Shown: piece by piece, positions 33,936 to 47,400 of the stretch
How positions within the stretch are numbered: position 1 is the first letter of the stretch
How the letters are laid out: every line of letters begins with the position of its first letter
Assembly (NCBI GenBank): GCA_040954595.2
Contig: CM082591.2
Location: forward strand, 6,820,001-6,884,000
Length of the DNA: 64,000 bases
Direction of reading: 5' to 3'
Source: Balanoglossus misakiensis
Taxonomy: Eukaryota; Hemichordata
The notes under the pieces: model-generated
What the model was told of the DNA's origin: nothing
Databases searched by the model: none
What the model saw: only the letters and a program-made list of their open reading frames with translations
Position numbers and translations under genes: made by a program

Positions 33936-34617
33936 ATGCAGTGTTTAAAGTTCAGTGATGAAGTATTAATTTTACCCGAAATTATCAATATAAAATTTAG
34001 CTTGATATTTTAAACCGTTCAATATTTTCTTACTCTATCTACTATATTTTTAGGCCAGATTAGCATATTTATTTGAAGTTAGCTTTTCAAGAGGCATTAC
34101 TTGAAAATACAATTCTTTGTTAACTTTATAAATCACCTACGCTTTCCCAGTTTTTCCCTTATGAATAAAAGGGTTTTCCTGGGTTTTGGTGCGGGGTGAA
34201 TGTTCAGTTCATGCAGTTCTGACTTTATAAATAAAAGGACATTAATAATTAGAATTGTTGCAGTCTGTTTTATTGCAATATGTTGCTGTGTCTTTTTCTG
34301 TCTATTTTTCTAAGGGAAATTGTGGGTCCTTCTATGGGGTAGGTAATGGCATTGTCAGCTTGGTCCCCTATAAGACCAGCTGCTCTCGTCACCAGTGTTA
34401 CAATCAATGGCTTGGATGTGATTAGTAATGGCCTTGGTTGGTATACAATGTCTTCAAAACCAAGAAATCGTAACCATTGTCGCTGTTGAGAAAATGCAAG
34501 GTGAAAATCGCTTGTCTTGCGGATTCTCATGGCGAATGTTAATTCTCTATCGCCTTAGGTCTGATAGATAACTCTGATTAATCTCTGCCATATTTGCAAT
34601 GCAAATTGAAGCTGCAA

Positions 34618-34736
34618 ACAGCCCAATCTGATTAGAATAAGATGTAGGGAACGGCAACGTGTTTTTTTATGTGTGAGGCGACAACCTAAAAAAACTTGTC
34701 GCCGTTCCCTACATCTGATTTTAATCAGATTGCAAA
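34618..34736. mobile_element. Fold-back MITE with AATCTGATTA ends (family F)
   Basis: About 115 bp hairpin: AATCTGATTAGAATAAGATG, TAGGGAACGGCAACGTG, a short centre, then the reverse complement. A second full copy is at 60016-60132. Half copies: 35098-35142, 37090-37131, 50177-50220. Confidence 0.82.
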
Positions 34737-35142
34737 CAGCCTTGAAAGGGGTGCAAGCAGATGAACCAAATGCAGGAAGGTCAAGGGTCACACCAATGTC
34801 AAAAACATTTTTCAACAAAATTATGATGCAAAGTTGATGTGAAACAGAAAAAGAATTGTAGCCCTATTGTTTCGCCCATAATTTGGTATGCACATAAATA
34901 ATGAGGACTCCATTAGGTAGTTCATCCCTTCAAATGCAAGGCCTTTATCTGCTCAGAGTGTTGAGATATAAGAAAGTTAGCTAAGGGTTATCTTAAGGTT
35001 ACCCAAAATTTTGTCCAAAGAAATTGATCCCAGACTGATCCACCTCGAGCAAAAATCCGACTTCACCCCAATTTGTTCACCTAGAATCTGGTATGTAAAA
35101 GACGTCGCCGTTTCCTACATCTGATTTTAATCAGATTGGTAG

Positions 35143-35760
35143 GATTCTTGCCATTTGGTCTACGGACCGAAGATCTTTAAAGAATTTTGATTCCTTTTTT
35201 ATACAAATGAGGTCAATTTGAAAATTCCAATCCACTTTGGCCGCTTGGTCACGTGACTGATTAAAAATTCAAGACTGTTATGCGCAAGATATCATAGGCT
35301 CGCATCATTGTGCCAAGTTTCGGATTTGTAGATTCAGCCGTTTTCAAGTTCTTGGTTTATTAAACAATACTTGTACATAAGAGGGCGACGGAAGAAGCAA
35401 AGGAGTCTGGGTAACCGAGACTACAACAATACTAATATTGGACAAAGCACTAGAGGGCGCTAAAGCCCCTTAATATTTCCCACTCTGTCTGCTGCCGAAG
35501 TTCAGGTAAGTTGATTATTATGAGTTTGCAATTGAGTCATTCATTTTTCATGGCTGTGGAAACGCAGCTTTACCGTTTGGGAAGGAGATGGTGATTACCC
35601 CCCACGGAGAGTTGCGGCCCAACTCATTTTCTGAACGTGCAATTTCAGCGATCCGATTTGGATCGCGACATTTCAAAGGAACAATACAAGCCTGAACTCT
35701 GGTTATTTCGTCGCAACATAGTCTCATTGCTACACCTTTCCTGACGAAATCATCGGCAAA
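35143..35760. other. No supported gene
   Basis: Contains open stretches on both strands at 35548-35841 but no recognisable domain, splice pattern or start context. Confidence 0.4.
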
Positions 35761-35769
35761 CGCACCATG

Positions 35770-37085
35770 CCTATCATGTGTTCTGCGCATCACAACAGAA
35801 TTCCGTAAACAAACGAAGCTGTGTTTGGAAGCATCATCCATGGAAATTTTAGAATAGTATCCGTCGATCTACAGAGTCTAGTAGAAAACTTTCTTATGCG
35901 CATAGGTCTATCATATGTTCTGCGCATCACAACAGAATTCGGTAAACAAACGAAGCTGTGTTTGGAAGTGTGACGGGCGCCACACCATCGTCAATTCTCT
36001 GTTTAGGGAATTAGCGGCTGAGAAGTACCGCTCGCTGGATCAATGTACACAGTGACACATAGAGGTTACATCTCCACATGTTGAACTGTATTACGACGTG
36101 GGGAAAAGCGGGCATCCCTGCTCATGGCCAGTTACAATACACAACTTTAAAATGCAAAATCTCTTACAGGAAGTGAAATATGATTCATCATAGAGTAAAA
36201 CAAAATGCCTGATGATTGGCTTAGAGATAACTTACGCTGATTGGATAAGAAGGTCGAAACATTTATATATATCATGTTGAAATGATTTCAACCCACGCTT
36301 ATTGATATGTAAGAAACACTTATGACACTGATGCTAAAACTAAAAACAATGGCATAGCTCAAGACTTCTGGAGCCAATATTCAATCATACAGGTTCTTGT
36401 GGAATGTATGGAACACTCAACATGGTTTCATCTCTTACCGCTTTCTATTGGTCAATTCACGGTGAATAAATTAATACCCGCTTCCAGGAGTTCCGATTAT
36501 CACTCCTGTTGTTTCAATACATTTCTAAAATTCCGACTTTATGTCCTCATGGGAAAAAATCCATGGACATTTTTGAACTATCCGTCGATCTGCAGAGTCT
36601 AGTGGAAAACTTTCTTATGCGCATATGCCTTTCTGTTCTGCGTATCACATCAGAATTCCATAAAAAAACGAGGCTGTGTTTGGAAGCAACCATGGAAATT
36701 TTAGAACTATCCGTCGATCTGCAGTCTAGTGGAAAACTTTCTTATGCGCACAGGCCTATGTGTTCTGCGCATCACAACAGAATATGCAAATAAGGAGACG
36801 GTGTATGGAAGCATCCATGGATATTTTAGAACAAAACATCGATCTACAGAGTCTACCGGAAAACTTTCTTTTTCGCCCAGGCCTTTGTGTTCTACGCATC
36901 ACAATGGAATATGCAAAAGGGGGGACGGTGTTTGGAAGCATCCAGGGATATTTTAGAACCAAACGTCGATCTACAGAATCTTCTACCGGAAAACTTTCTT
37001 ATGCGCACAGGCCTATGTGTTCTGCGCATCACAAAAGAATTTCGTAAATAAACGATACAGTGTTTGGAAGCAACCATGGAAATTT
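35770..37085 (+). repeat. Satellite of about 130-bp units
   Basis: The sequence TGTTCTGCGCATCACAACAG, then TGTGTTTGGAAGCA, CCATGGAAATTTTAGAACTA and GGAAAACTTTCTTATGCGCA, recurs starting near 35776, 35917, 36632, 36758, 36886 and 37018, with one stray copy near 37748. The last four copies are head-to-tail at about 130 bp. Mixed divergence suggests ongoing turnover. Confidence 0.88.
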
Positions 37086-37206
37086 TAGAACTATCCTATT
37101 CCCTACATCTGATTTTAATCAGATTGTTGCTGAACAGTCTCTGTGCCTTGTTTATTTTTCTGTGTTTAATACCCCCACCTGTGTGCCCGATCCACGGATT
37201 AAGTGG

Positions 37207-37253
37207 ATAAAGTAAACATCGGTCAGTTACTCGCTGACCGATGTTTACTTTAT
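37207..37253. repeat. Perfect 20-bp inverted repeat with 7-nt spacer
   Basis: ATAAAGTAAACATCGGTCAG at 37207-37226, spacer TTACTCG, exact reverse complement at 37234-37253. Confidence 0.9.
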
Positions 37254-37259
37254 GCCATG

Positions 37260-38450
37260 TCTCCCTATAGAGGGTAGAACACGTTCTCGGGTGATGGCGG
37301 TGAAGAAGGGACGGGAACACGTTAGTGTGGAGAGTAGATTTAAAACGCCGATGATTTTATTCAGGAAGGCCAGCCGTGGACACAGGACAAGCCTGCGGTC
37401 CCGGCTGGACCAGCGGAAAGACCGCACTCCTGGACTCTTTCGACTCCAAATGTGGAACTGACCACTCACTAAAATACAGACCATTTTAAAACACATCAAA
37501 CTGACCGCGTGGGGTCTGTCAAAAATTGTTCTTCGCCCAAGCTGTGAACAAGACAAAGACGTACTTTAACAGTTATAATGATACCCCAGACTGAAGAATT
37601 ATACAAAGACTCTACTTCACAGTTACAATTCCGACAAAGGGGCAAATGAAACTTGGAATGCGGGATTTAACTACATTTCCAAGGTGTGAACTCGCCCGCA
37701 TGGTGTGCGAAGTTTCTCACGCACTATAGGTGTGTGACACTTATGTGTTCTGCGCATCACAACAGAATTCCAGAAAAAAACGATGCTATGTTTGGAAACA
37801 GGTACTCTCAGTGGAGCATAGTGGTCCCCCTCTTTGTTGCACACCTTTTAGATGCATTTGGTCGAGGAGCATTTAATAGAAAGTTGATCGTAGGGCCTAC
37901 ATCGAACAGAAATCGCACAGTTGTTCTACTATAGGCCTACATTTAATATTTGTTCAGTCAGTCAGTCAGGGTCAATGGTCAGACAGACAGTCAATTTATT
38001 TAGGTCTATTTTGTCTATGAGTGTTTACGCGATGTTCATTCAGGCCTGGCGACACCCCACGATCACACATATTCGATAAATACATAAATCAAAGGTAGGA
38101 AAGCCCTCATGGCTCAAATCGAGGAAATAAAGTGGTCTTTGGCATTTCTAGAGTTTATTTACCTAAGCGTAGCGGCAGCAAGCGGTGGGATTGGAGCAGG
38201 GGACCCGACTTTGCCCGATAGAGGGCGGCATGCAGGGCAAGCCACAAGCAAATCTCGCCCCCCCCCCCCTCACGGATCTCGTCATTCACGAGAGTCACAT
38301 TTGACCTCATGTACACGCTGACTGCAGAGACTAGAGAGTCGTCTGTTTCATGTCCATGTAACCGCAACAAACCAAGCAAATGTTGCATGTTTGTCGGTTT
38401 TGGCACTTTTGTGGACGGTAACTGTTATTAATTTGCCGAAGTTGGCTTGT
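37260..38450. other. Region upstream of TTC3
   Basis: No exon supported. It includes a stray satellite unit near 37748, GTCA/GACA simple repeats near 37955-37995, a family I fragment and a C-run near 38260. The TTC3 promoter must lie at the right-hand end, but no TATA box is visible there. Confidence 0.4.
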
Positions 38451-38469
38451 AGGATCCACTGCTATCAAA

Positions 38470-41400
38470 ATGACGTCAAGGGGGAAGTCCCGGAAAGGTG
38501 AGTTTATCATTCATTAACCAAGGCGCGTGACTTGGAGCAAAGGTTAGCTTGAGGCGATCCCAGAAGTGACACAACCTCTGGACTTGTTTGCCCTACCACT
38601 TTGATTTGGTAGAATAGGCTGTAAGGTTTATAGTCAACCTGCTTATTTAAGACGACTTTCTCTCATACCAACATCGACCAAGGAGTCCTGATATCAACTT
38701 GATGCTTTTCGCTAAACGTAAACATTCGTAAACCACGTGACTAAAGACGAGTCGTAAACAAGAGACGTGCGTGTTCATAGCAGCAACCGTGATTACGGTA
38801 TGTTTGGTTTAAGTGTTTCCCCTTACAGGTTGAATTCGATAAGTTTGTATTTTACGTGTGTATCTCATGCGTGTCATATGGCCATGGCCAGTATTGGCTA
38901 CTTGTAGTGTTACCATTGGTGACACGCTGTTGCAGTATTCAAGCTCGAAGGTTTCCTGGTACTGTGGTGTAGTGGTATAAATTGGGGGTTGGACTGTTTT
39001 TCCCACATCCAAACCCCCAATATACCCAGCAAAACTTCGAGCTACAGTACTGCAGCAAGGTGAAATACGGACCGTTTTCAGTTCATGGTTCCTTTTATGT
39101 CAGAAAGAGTGGGGATGTTTGTCGATGTAAAAACAGTGCAGTGGAGATTGTTTCCTAGGGCTGGAGTAGAAATACACATACATTTGTAGTCCTTCCCTAG
39201 CTGCAATGATTGTAGCAGGTGCTGTTAGGTTGTAGGGCTGCGAACATATCATCATCAACCTAGCAGCACCCGTTACAATCATTGCAGCTAGAAGTCCTTC
39301 CCAACCACTGTGTTTATCTGGTGAATTCGGGCAACATTCTACCACAGCAAGAATCCACATGGATTATTACTGTCAAATTGCACTGACTAGTAAATTTCAG
39401 TGTGCCCTTTATAAACATACTTTTTAAAAGCTTTTGAGTCAGCTTTATCATGATTTGTATAAATTTCCTTGGGTCAGCCCTTTACCTTTGTGTGTAGTGT
39501 GGATAATTTTCTTGAGTCACCAGTGAGTTTGTTGAGTCAGTGGTGTGTCATACAGGCTTTGAGGGCATACTATCTATAATTTAACCCCTTCTGTGTTTCC
39601 AATCATCTTGAACTGTTGAGGGCGCACGAGTAATGGCAGAAACGGGATGTGAGAGCTTCTCAGTTTGAAGTATTTGTGTCAAAGGTCAAACAGGGCGATT
39701 GCATGTAGTCATAGTGGTATCATGTGGCGACATGTACAGATATCGGAGTTCCAGTAAGTTCAGTCAGGGTTAAGAACTGCGTGGACTAGCACGCTGATTT
39801 AAATTAGGCCAGTGGCTAGTGTAACTTGTGAAAAATTCGGTCGTACCCAGTTCCATAACCTGTGTCTCTACAGCTGTCCGGGTGCTGTGATGGTGCGAAT
39901 GACTGATTAGCATTGGAACACATGAATGTGAAAACTGTACATTGTATCTACTGTTGTATGCATTAATTGGCTGATGTAAATCTGATACATGTAGTCTTGG
40001 TAAGGACAGCTTTGTGTACTATTGGCAGTGCTTTATTAGTTTGTACATACATGTATATGACTGGTGTGACTGTGCTGTTGTCCTTTGTCCAGTGTTATTG
40101 TTCTGCCTGAAATATGTCCATACATACATGTACCTTCATTACCTAAGAACAAAGGATCAGTTTGCCCTTTGTAAATTGTGTGTAAGATCTCTATTGCTGT
40201 ACTCCGTCCATAATTTACCCAATCTTTTTGTTTTCGTCTTTTCTCAGGAACAAGTATGAAATCCAGTAAGAACAAATTGAGAGTACTAACTCCTGAAGAA
40301 GAGGTAAATATTTGAAAAGTTGTATAGTCTACATGTATATTATCTGTTGGCACAGAAAGCATTCCACCTGTACAGTGCAGTACATACATGTACAGTACAG
40401 TACAGTACAGTACAGTACAGTACAGTACAGTACAGTACAGTACAGTACAGTACAGTACACATGGTCATAGCATGTATTCATTTCAAAATGGATTATAAGA
40501 TACATGTAAGCATACATTGTATGTAAACTAGTAAAATTATTGTGTTGTCACACTTGTGTGTAAAAAATCGACAACTCACTATTGTTGTATAAGAATGTGA
40601 ATAAATCATATATCAACTATATATTGACTTCCTTTTCTAAAAAAATACCACCTTTGTAGTTAGAATACATGTACAACTCATTTGATATTTTTCACTCTTT
40701 GTTAAACATGGCAAAAATCCACCATCTTGAAATTGTGGTGACCTTACATTTCACTCATCTAGGTAGCAAAAACCTAGTGAGAATTACATAATACAGTTTC
40801 CTGGAGAACTGGTAAATGTAGCCAGGAAATGACAAAAGATTGGGAAAGAATTTGCCGGTATAATGTCATTTGACCCCCTAGCATAAAGAAAATAATAAAC
40901 AAAGCAAAATTCTGCCAACTTTTTTATCCACGTTACTTCAAAACAATGTACGTCTTTTTGTTGTCTTCTGACCCAGTCACCTGTTGTTTTCATTTGTATG
41001 GATGCTGTCATCCATGTATTTGGCTGTTGAATGCATTAGGGTTTGACCGAAGTAGTTCAGTGAAAATGGGGTCATAGTGAAGGTGTATTATCATCATGGT
41101 ACATGTATGTAAGCTATGTGGTGTAAACTACAAAAAGTTTAGACTTCAAAATACTCTATGAAATTCTGTACATTGGTTTTAAAATGCCATGAAATTTTGA
41201 AATCATGTACAGGAAACTATTTTCCAGATCCTGGATTTAATTTACATTTATGTGGAATGTTGAATTTTTGGCAGAAACCTAGAGGCTTTTAGAGACTAAC
41301 ATAGTAACAAATCTTGTTGGCTTCAACTCATTTCAATAAACCAGTATTGAAATCACAACAGATCATGTATCGGCAAGAACTGTAAACAGTCTTTATTTAT

Positions 41401-44400
41401 TTAACTGAAAAATTATTAATTTTTGGCAATGATGCGCAAGATATCTGACCGATAACAATGGTGGGAACTAGCGAGACATTCTCCCATTGAAACAACATGT
41501 ACCCGGTACATGTATATGCCATCGCATGGGCCCGGGTAATGTATTTATGTGTTTACAAGCGTATTGCCTTCACTGCAGCTGCACATGATGTATACGTGTC
41601 CATATACATTGTAGTCCTGTTGACTGCCTACTTTACTCGTTTGGTGTCAAAGTCCACCATGTACATATACCGGTATATACCACTACCAGGGACAGTTGAG
41701 AATTGTGTACACACCCGTTTATCATGCCCTGACCCAAATTGTATCATTGTACCATGCTATTTACAGTCAGACTATTGTAATCTACCTAACATAGACTTAC
41801 AGAAAATACCAACATTATGAATTCCATTTCATGTACAAATTTATAAATTTATAATTTTATTTAGGTAAGCTGAACTTTAATAAATAAAGGGTGTAAAACA
41901 ATTATGGTTCAATTTACATGATATGGATTCAAGCATTGGTTCCCTTTCCTGGCTTGCTTACATGTAGATGTCTTAGAATTAGATTATTTCAAGAGTATCC
42001 ATGGTATACTGGGTTTAGTGGTATTTGATAGGAATTTATTTGGCTAAACAGAAAGAATAAAACTAAAAACATATACAATAACTTACAAGAAAAGAATAAC
42101 ACATATATTGTACAATGGTGTAAGAGTGGGATTAGAGAACGGTCTGCTGTAGACTAGTGTATTAAATCAAGTCTAGCCGTTCAGATTACTGATTGTATTG
42201 TTTGTTCATGACAAGTACGTCAGACATGTGAATAATTATTGATGGAAGTTGAGTGTTTTGATGTGAACAGTTTGTGAATTTCACATGTGTCTGACAACTG
42301 TCTGAAGAAGTCCAGTGTTACATGTACATTTAGATTGCAATACTCTAGACATACATGTACATGTTTACTGGTGTGTACATGTACAAACGTATGTCAGTTG
42401 TTAGGTGATATATTTAATACAAGAAGACTATTGGATCAGTAAATACCAATGTAGCTATGCAGCCAACCTCTCCAGGAAGGTTTGAAATATTTGCACACCG
42501 TAAAAATACTCCAATTGGCAACAAACACGAGCTACAACATGTACATGTAGCCAACCCAGTCAGAATAATCCAAATGACAAAACTGATGTTAAACGGCTTG
42601 GGAGGGTGGCTGGGGTCAAGACTGGCAGTAAGAGGTTAAGTACAGTGTGAGTAAAACCTATCTAAACGGAACCCTGTCTGATCTGGACACCTGTCTATAC
42701 CAATCACCTTTTCAGGACAATGTCTCCAGTCCCGTTGGTGTCCGGTTTAGACAGGTTTCACAGTACATTTTACATGTACATACGAAATATGGGGTTCGAC
42801 TGGTCCGATACAAAATGCTCGATACTAATTAAGTAAAGTAGAGCGAAATATAAAGTAAGGGTAGCTGGAGAAACGATAGGCGGTATAATCTCTACAACGT
42901 TGTTTCGTGAGTCACTGGACTCACTAATGATGAGTGATGCAAGAAATATCAGTGCCCACCCTTATATATATGTATCTTTTCTTGAGAGACAAAACAGAAA
43001 TTGTCACCACCAAATTAACATTGTTGATCTCATTTCAGGCAGAGCAGGAAGCAGAACACAGAAAATGTGCAGAAATATGGTGCTCAAATATCATCAATTA
43101 TCCAGTCATCAGACGAGAACACGAACATGTGATATTGATTTATGTGCTCTCACCCCTTCTGTATGGGGAAAGGTATCACCAACTGGAGAAATGGCTGACC
43201 TGGGCATCAGATTGTAATCTTTTTACTAAAACAAAGAGTGGGTAGGTAGTATTTTACATTTTTCCAGAGTATATACATGTACATGTATTTTCAGCACTTC
43301 AAACCACAGTTGCAATACATGTGTATGTATACAATTTTTGTTCCATTTATATTTCTGTATATGATACATCCATTGTGTATCTGGTGACTGGTAGTGCAGT
43401 ATTTGAGTGATGGGTCTTGTATCATGTGTACATGCTACTCACAAACACTTTAAAAAAGCATTTTTGGGATGTGCACAGCAGTAGTGTCCTAGTCTTTTAA
43501 ATGCAGTTGTAAAAAAATAAATACTAGTAAAACTAAACAGAGTGGTGTTTCAGGAGCGACTTTTTTCAAATACTGCACTTTTGGTAATTCCAGTATACAG
43601 TCAACATACATGTATGCCCGCGCCCGTGCGAGATTTGCAATGGGTGTATTGATGTGTCTCTTGCCATCATCCAGTCATCATGGAAGTGCCATAAATATCT
43701 TTGAAGTCTTCACGATTGAGGCGTTTGTATTAAGTGCTGTGAAACTTTGAAATTACGTACACGCAATTATTTTCCAGATCAAAGATTTAATTTACATTTT
43801 TGTGGAATGTTGAATTTTTGGCAGAAACCAGGCCCCTACCTGTGTGTGTGTTTGTTTGTTTATTTGTTTGTTTATTTGTGTGTTTGTTTGTTTTTGCAGG
43901 CTTATGTTTATATCAATAATGAAATCTTATGTTTTTTTGTTTCAGTAATGAGCTAAGTTTAATTAAGCCTCTAACAGAAAAAGAGATGCAAGCCGTGGAA
44001 ACGCTTGAGAGTGCACACAGTTTAATCTCAGAGGAATTTGTAAGTAGTCACATTTTTTACTCAGAACACACACAACAGCCGTGAGCAGTTGTATGTTGGA
44101 ACCACAAGAGGAAATTATTACATTATTCAGAAAAAAAAAACCTGCATTCAAACTTTAGACAAACAGATCTACAACACTAGTCTAACTTAACCCTTTCACC
44201 ACCATGGTTCAGTCCAAACCCATTGTTTTCTGTGGTAAGTTTGGACCACTAAAGAGGGAACTGGGGGGGTGAGAGGGTTAAGGGGCAACTGGGGATGCAT
44301 ATTGCAAAGTCATATACTGGTCCACGCTGTGAAAAACAAATATTAATAATTGGCATCTCAAAATTCTTTGGAAGAAATGTGAGAAAAAAGTTGATATCTC

Positions 44401-47400
44401 AAACAATGGAGTTCCATAATACAATGCCCAGCTGTTATAGCAATTTACAGTTTTCAGTACAATAACCTCTGATATACATTGTACTCTGCTCTAAACTTTG
44501 ATTGTGTGAACCCCACACCATCACGTGTTAACCCTACACCCACACATTACATAGTTTTCAAATCAAAAGAAGAAATAGTTTCACGTACGTCAACTGGCCA
44601 GTAAGATTTATCATGCTACTAGCAGTTTTGATAAGGAGTGGTTTGATTGATTATCTTTTATTCTGGACATATAGGGCATGTACATCATGTGGCAACTTGC
44701 TTGTAGGATCTGGTATTCTAGTTATATGACTTTTCATACAGGTGTTACTCTAGCAGAATACAAATATAGACGTCTTAAATTAAACTGACATGCTACAAGT
44801 ACATGTACATGTACATGTACATCATCTACATGTACATGTATGTAACCATCAAGAATATTAGTCTATATACTGTTCTGGTATGGTGTCATTGGCTACTATA
44901 TGCAGGACTACATGATTTCGCGAAAATTACCCGTTTTACGTATGCCCGCTGAAATACGTGATTCTATTCTTACTTTTGATTTGAAAGGCATGTGATGTGT
45001 GGGTGTACATATACAATGTATGTCCATCACTAGGCACTGTTCAATGCCCTCCAATGTCAGATAAGACTCCTTCCATTCCAGACAGATGCAATGATACCAT
45101 GCATGTAAGCAGTGTGCCCTCTAACAAAAGCTTTGAGTCAATTTAAAAAAAATATCTAGTCTGAGCCAACCCAATACCTTTGCATGTTGATCATTTTCTT
45201 GAGTCACCTGTGAGTTTGTTGAGTCAGTGGAACGTCATTTGGGCTTAGAGGGCACGCTGCATGTAAGTTGATTTACATGTGTGAATATTGCTGCTATCAA
45301 TAAAAAGATAGCATGGTGTTCAATATTTTATCAGTTATTGTTTGATTATTAAGAAAATAAATTTTATCGTTATATCTGTCTTTATAGTGGAGTGTGACAT
45401 TCCTCTGTATGATAAATTGTCTGAAATTTTGCCATGGATTTGTGACTCACTTGGTACTTATACATGTTTAATACAGATTATACGGTCACCTACAATTTAT
45501 GCAAATTTAGCTACATTTACCATGGCAAATTGAGATCTAGCCAATCACAGATTTTCAGTGGGTGGCACACACGAAAAAAAGAGCGCCACCGTGTTCTTTA
45601 GAACACTCAAATATGCCATTTCAGCCATATATGGACGTATGTAAATTGGTGGTGACCGTGTACTTTAAAGTTTAAACTCAGCCAACTTGTAAATTTAACA
45701 CTGAAAGACTGTAATTTTGTGTTGCCTTACAGAAAGACAGAGGAAAACCATTTGTGAAGGAAATGCTGGATTTGAGTGTATATATAGATACGGTAAGTCA
45801 ACCGTTGATGGTTGGTCCAGAAGTTCTGCAAATTTTGCGTTCGACGCATTCAAAAAGTGGACTGCGTTCGCTTCCTTCCATATTTCATGCGCACCGTATA
45901 AGTAGATTCTGGTTTTGTCCCTCCTTTTCACCCAAGCTGGTGTCTTTTCACAATCTCCGACACAGATTATGGTCGCCGCCATCTTCTCTGTTGTTAGGAC
46001 AGCACATACTGCCTTACATGTATGGCATTGACTGTATAAAATTTTTGTAACCAGAGTCTCTGGTTTGGCACATGCACATATGACGATCATCGCCCGTTGA
46101 ATAACATTACCAAGAATCACTAACAGTGAATAATATATTTTTTTTTCATTTCAGCATGACACAATGAATGTAGCTTTTCAGCGTGGCCTTATCAATCGCA
46201 ACTTAGTAGCAATGATGTAAGTATTCAAATGCAAAGCGCATCTTCACCAGAATGAGATTTTCATATGAAGTTTGCCGCTTTACATTATGCTGTATATACA
46301 GAAATGATCTGTAATTTCTGTAGTCCGTATATTTATGTCGTTATTATACATGTACATGTATGTATAAATATCATTGGGACCTTATGGGATCAGTTACGAC
46401 TGTATGTATGTTGTAAAGAATTTATTTTGTTAAACCCTGCTTCTGCAGCTCAATCATAAGTTACATCTACATGTACAGTGAAAATATAGTATCTGTAATA
46501 TAGTATATAGTAGTGGAATTTTCATGTGCATCAATTGACCTGTCTGTAAAGACCACCTGTCTGACTATAAAGGCCAGTGTAGGAAAGTCCCTTGACTGGC
46601 CACTATAGACAGGTTCGACTGTACATGAACCAGATCTCATGTTGTTTATGTCCATTTTCTTATCACAGCAATAAATTGAGGGAGCACGATGACAGAGCGA
46701 TGTTACCTTTTGAATATTGTTGTGGAGCTGCAATGCTAGTCCTTCTGCAATGTAAGTAAACTACTTTCTGATTACTGACACATTTTAAAGGGACAAAGTC
46801 TCTCTCTCGCTGCCCTTTTTCCATCAATTATGTTTGATACAAGACACCGTTTATGTTATTCCACATGTGGATATATAGTGAATCAACATTCGACCACACA
46901 CTACTTCCATTCCTCTTCTAGACACGAGAATGAAAATCTCGTCAAAAGGAATAAACGGTGTTTACCGTTAATTCATTTTGGCAAGATTTTTACTCTCATA
47001 TCCTGTGAAAAAAGTTGATTGACTTTAATATGTCAACTACAAAGTCAGAAATGTTTGACCAAAGAAAGTCATGAAATACAGTAAACATATCATTTCTTCT
47101 ATCTCTTACTGCAGTGATGACTTTTTACCCAGAATGCAATGATTTATAATGTGATTTGACCCCCTAGCACAAAGTGAAAACCTATATAAGGCAGCCAGAA
47201 TTATACTAACACAAGCAGGCATTGGGTAACAGTGTATTTTATGTATTACCATTCTAGCAGGAAAAAACTGCATATACATTATAGCAATTCTATGTTTGCT
47301 CTATGTCTATTTTCTAACAATTTTAAATAATCTGCTTGATGTTATCAGATTGCAAACATATCAAGCGGTATGCACTGGAGTCAAAAAATGACATTGAAAT

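Noticed and set aside
35548-35841. 97-codon minus-strand frame
   Set aside because: Overlaps the start of the 130-bp satellite; the opposite strand is also open; no domain seen.
35770-37085. Regularly spaced repeats recalling a CRISPR array
   Set aside because: Units are about 130 bp and contiguous, not short repeats with unique spacers, and the genome is animal.
37245-37556. Overlapping frames on both strands
   Set aside because: Dual-strand openness with no recognisable protein; next to hairpin and satellite DNA.
46600-46625. GGTTCGACTGTAC, resembling a tRNA B box
   Set aside because: It belongs to the family L repeat (also at 10.1 and 52.9 kb); no A box or cloverleaf can be drawn.
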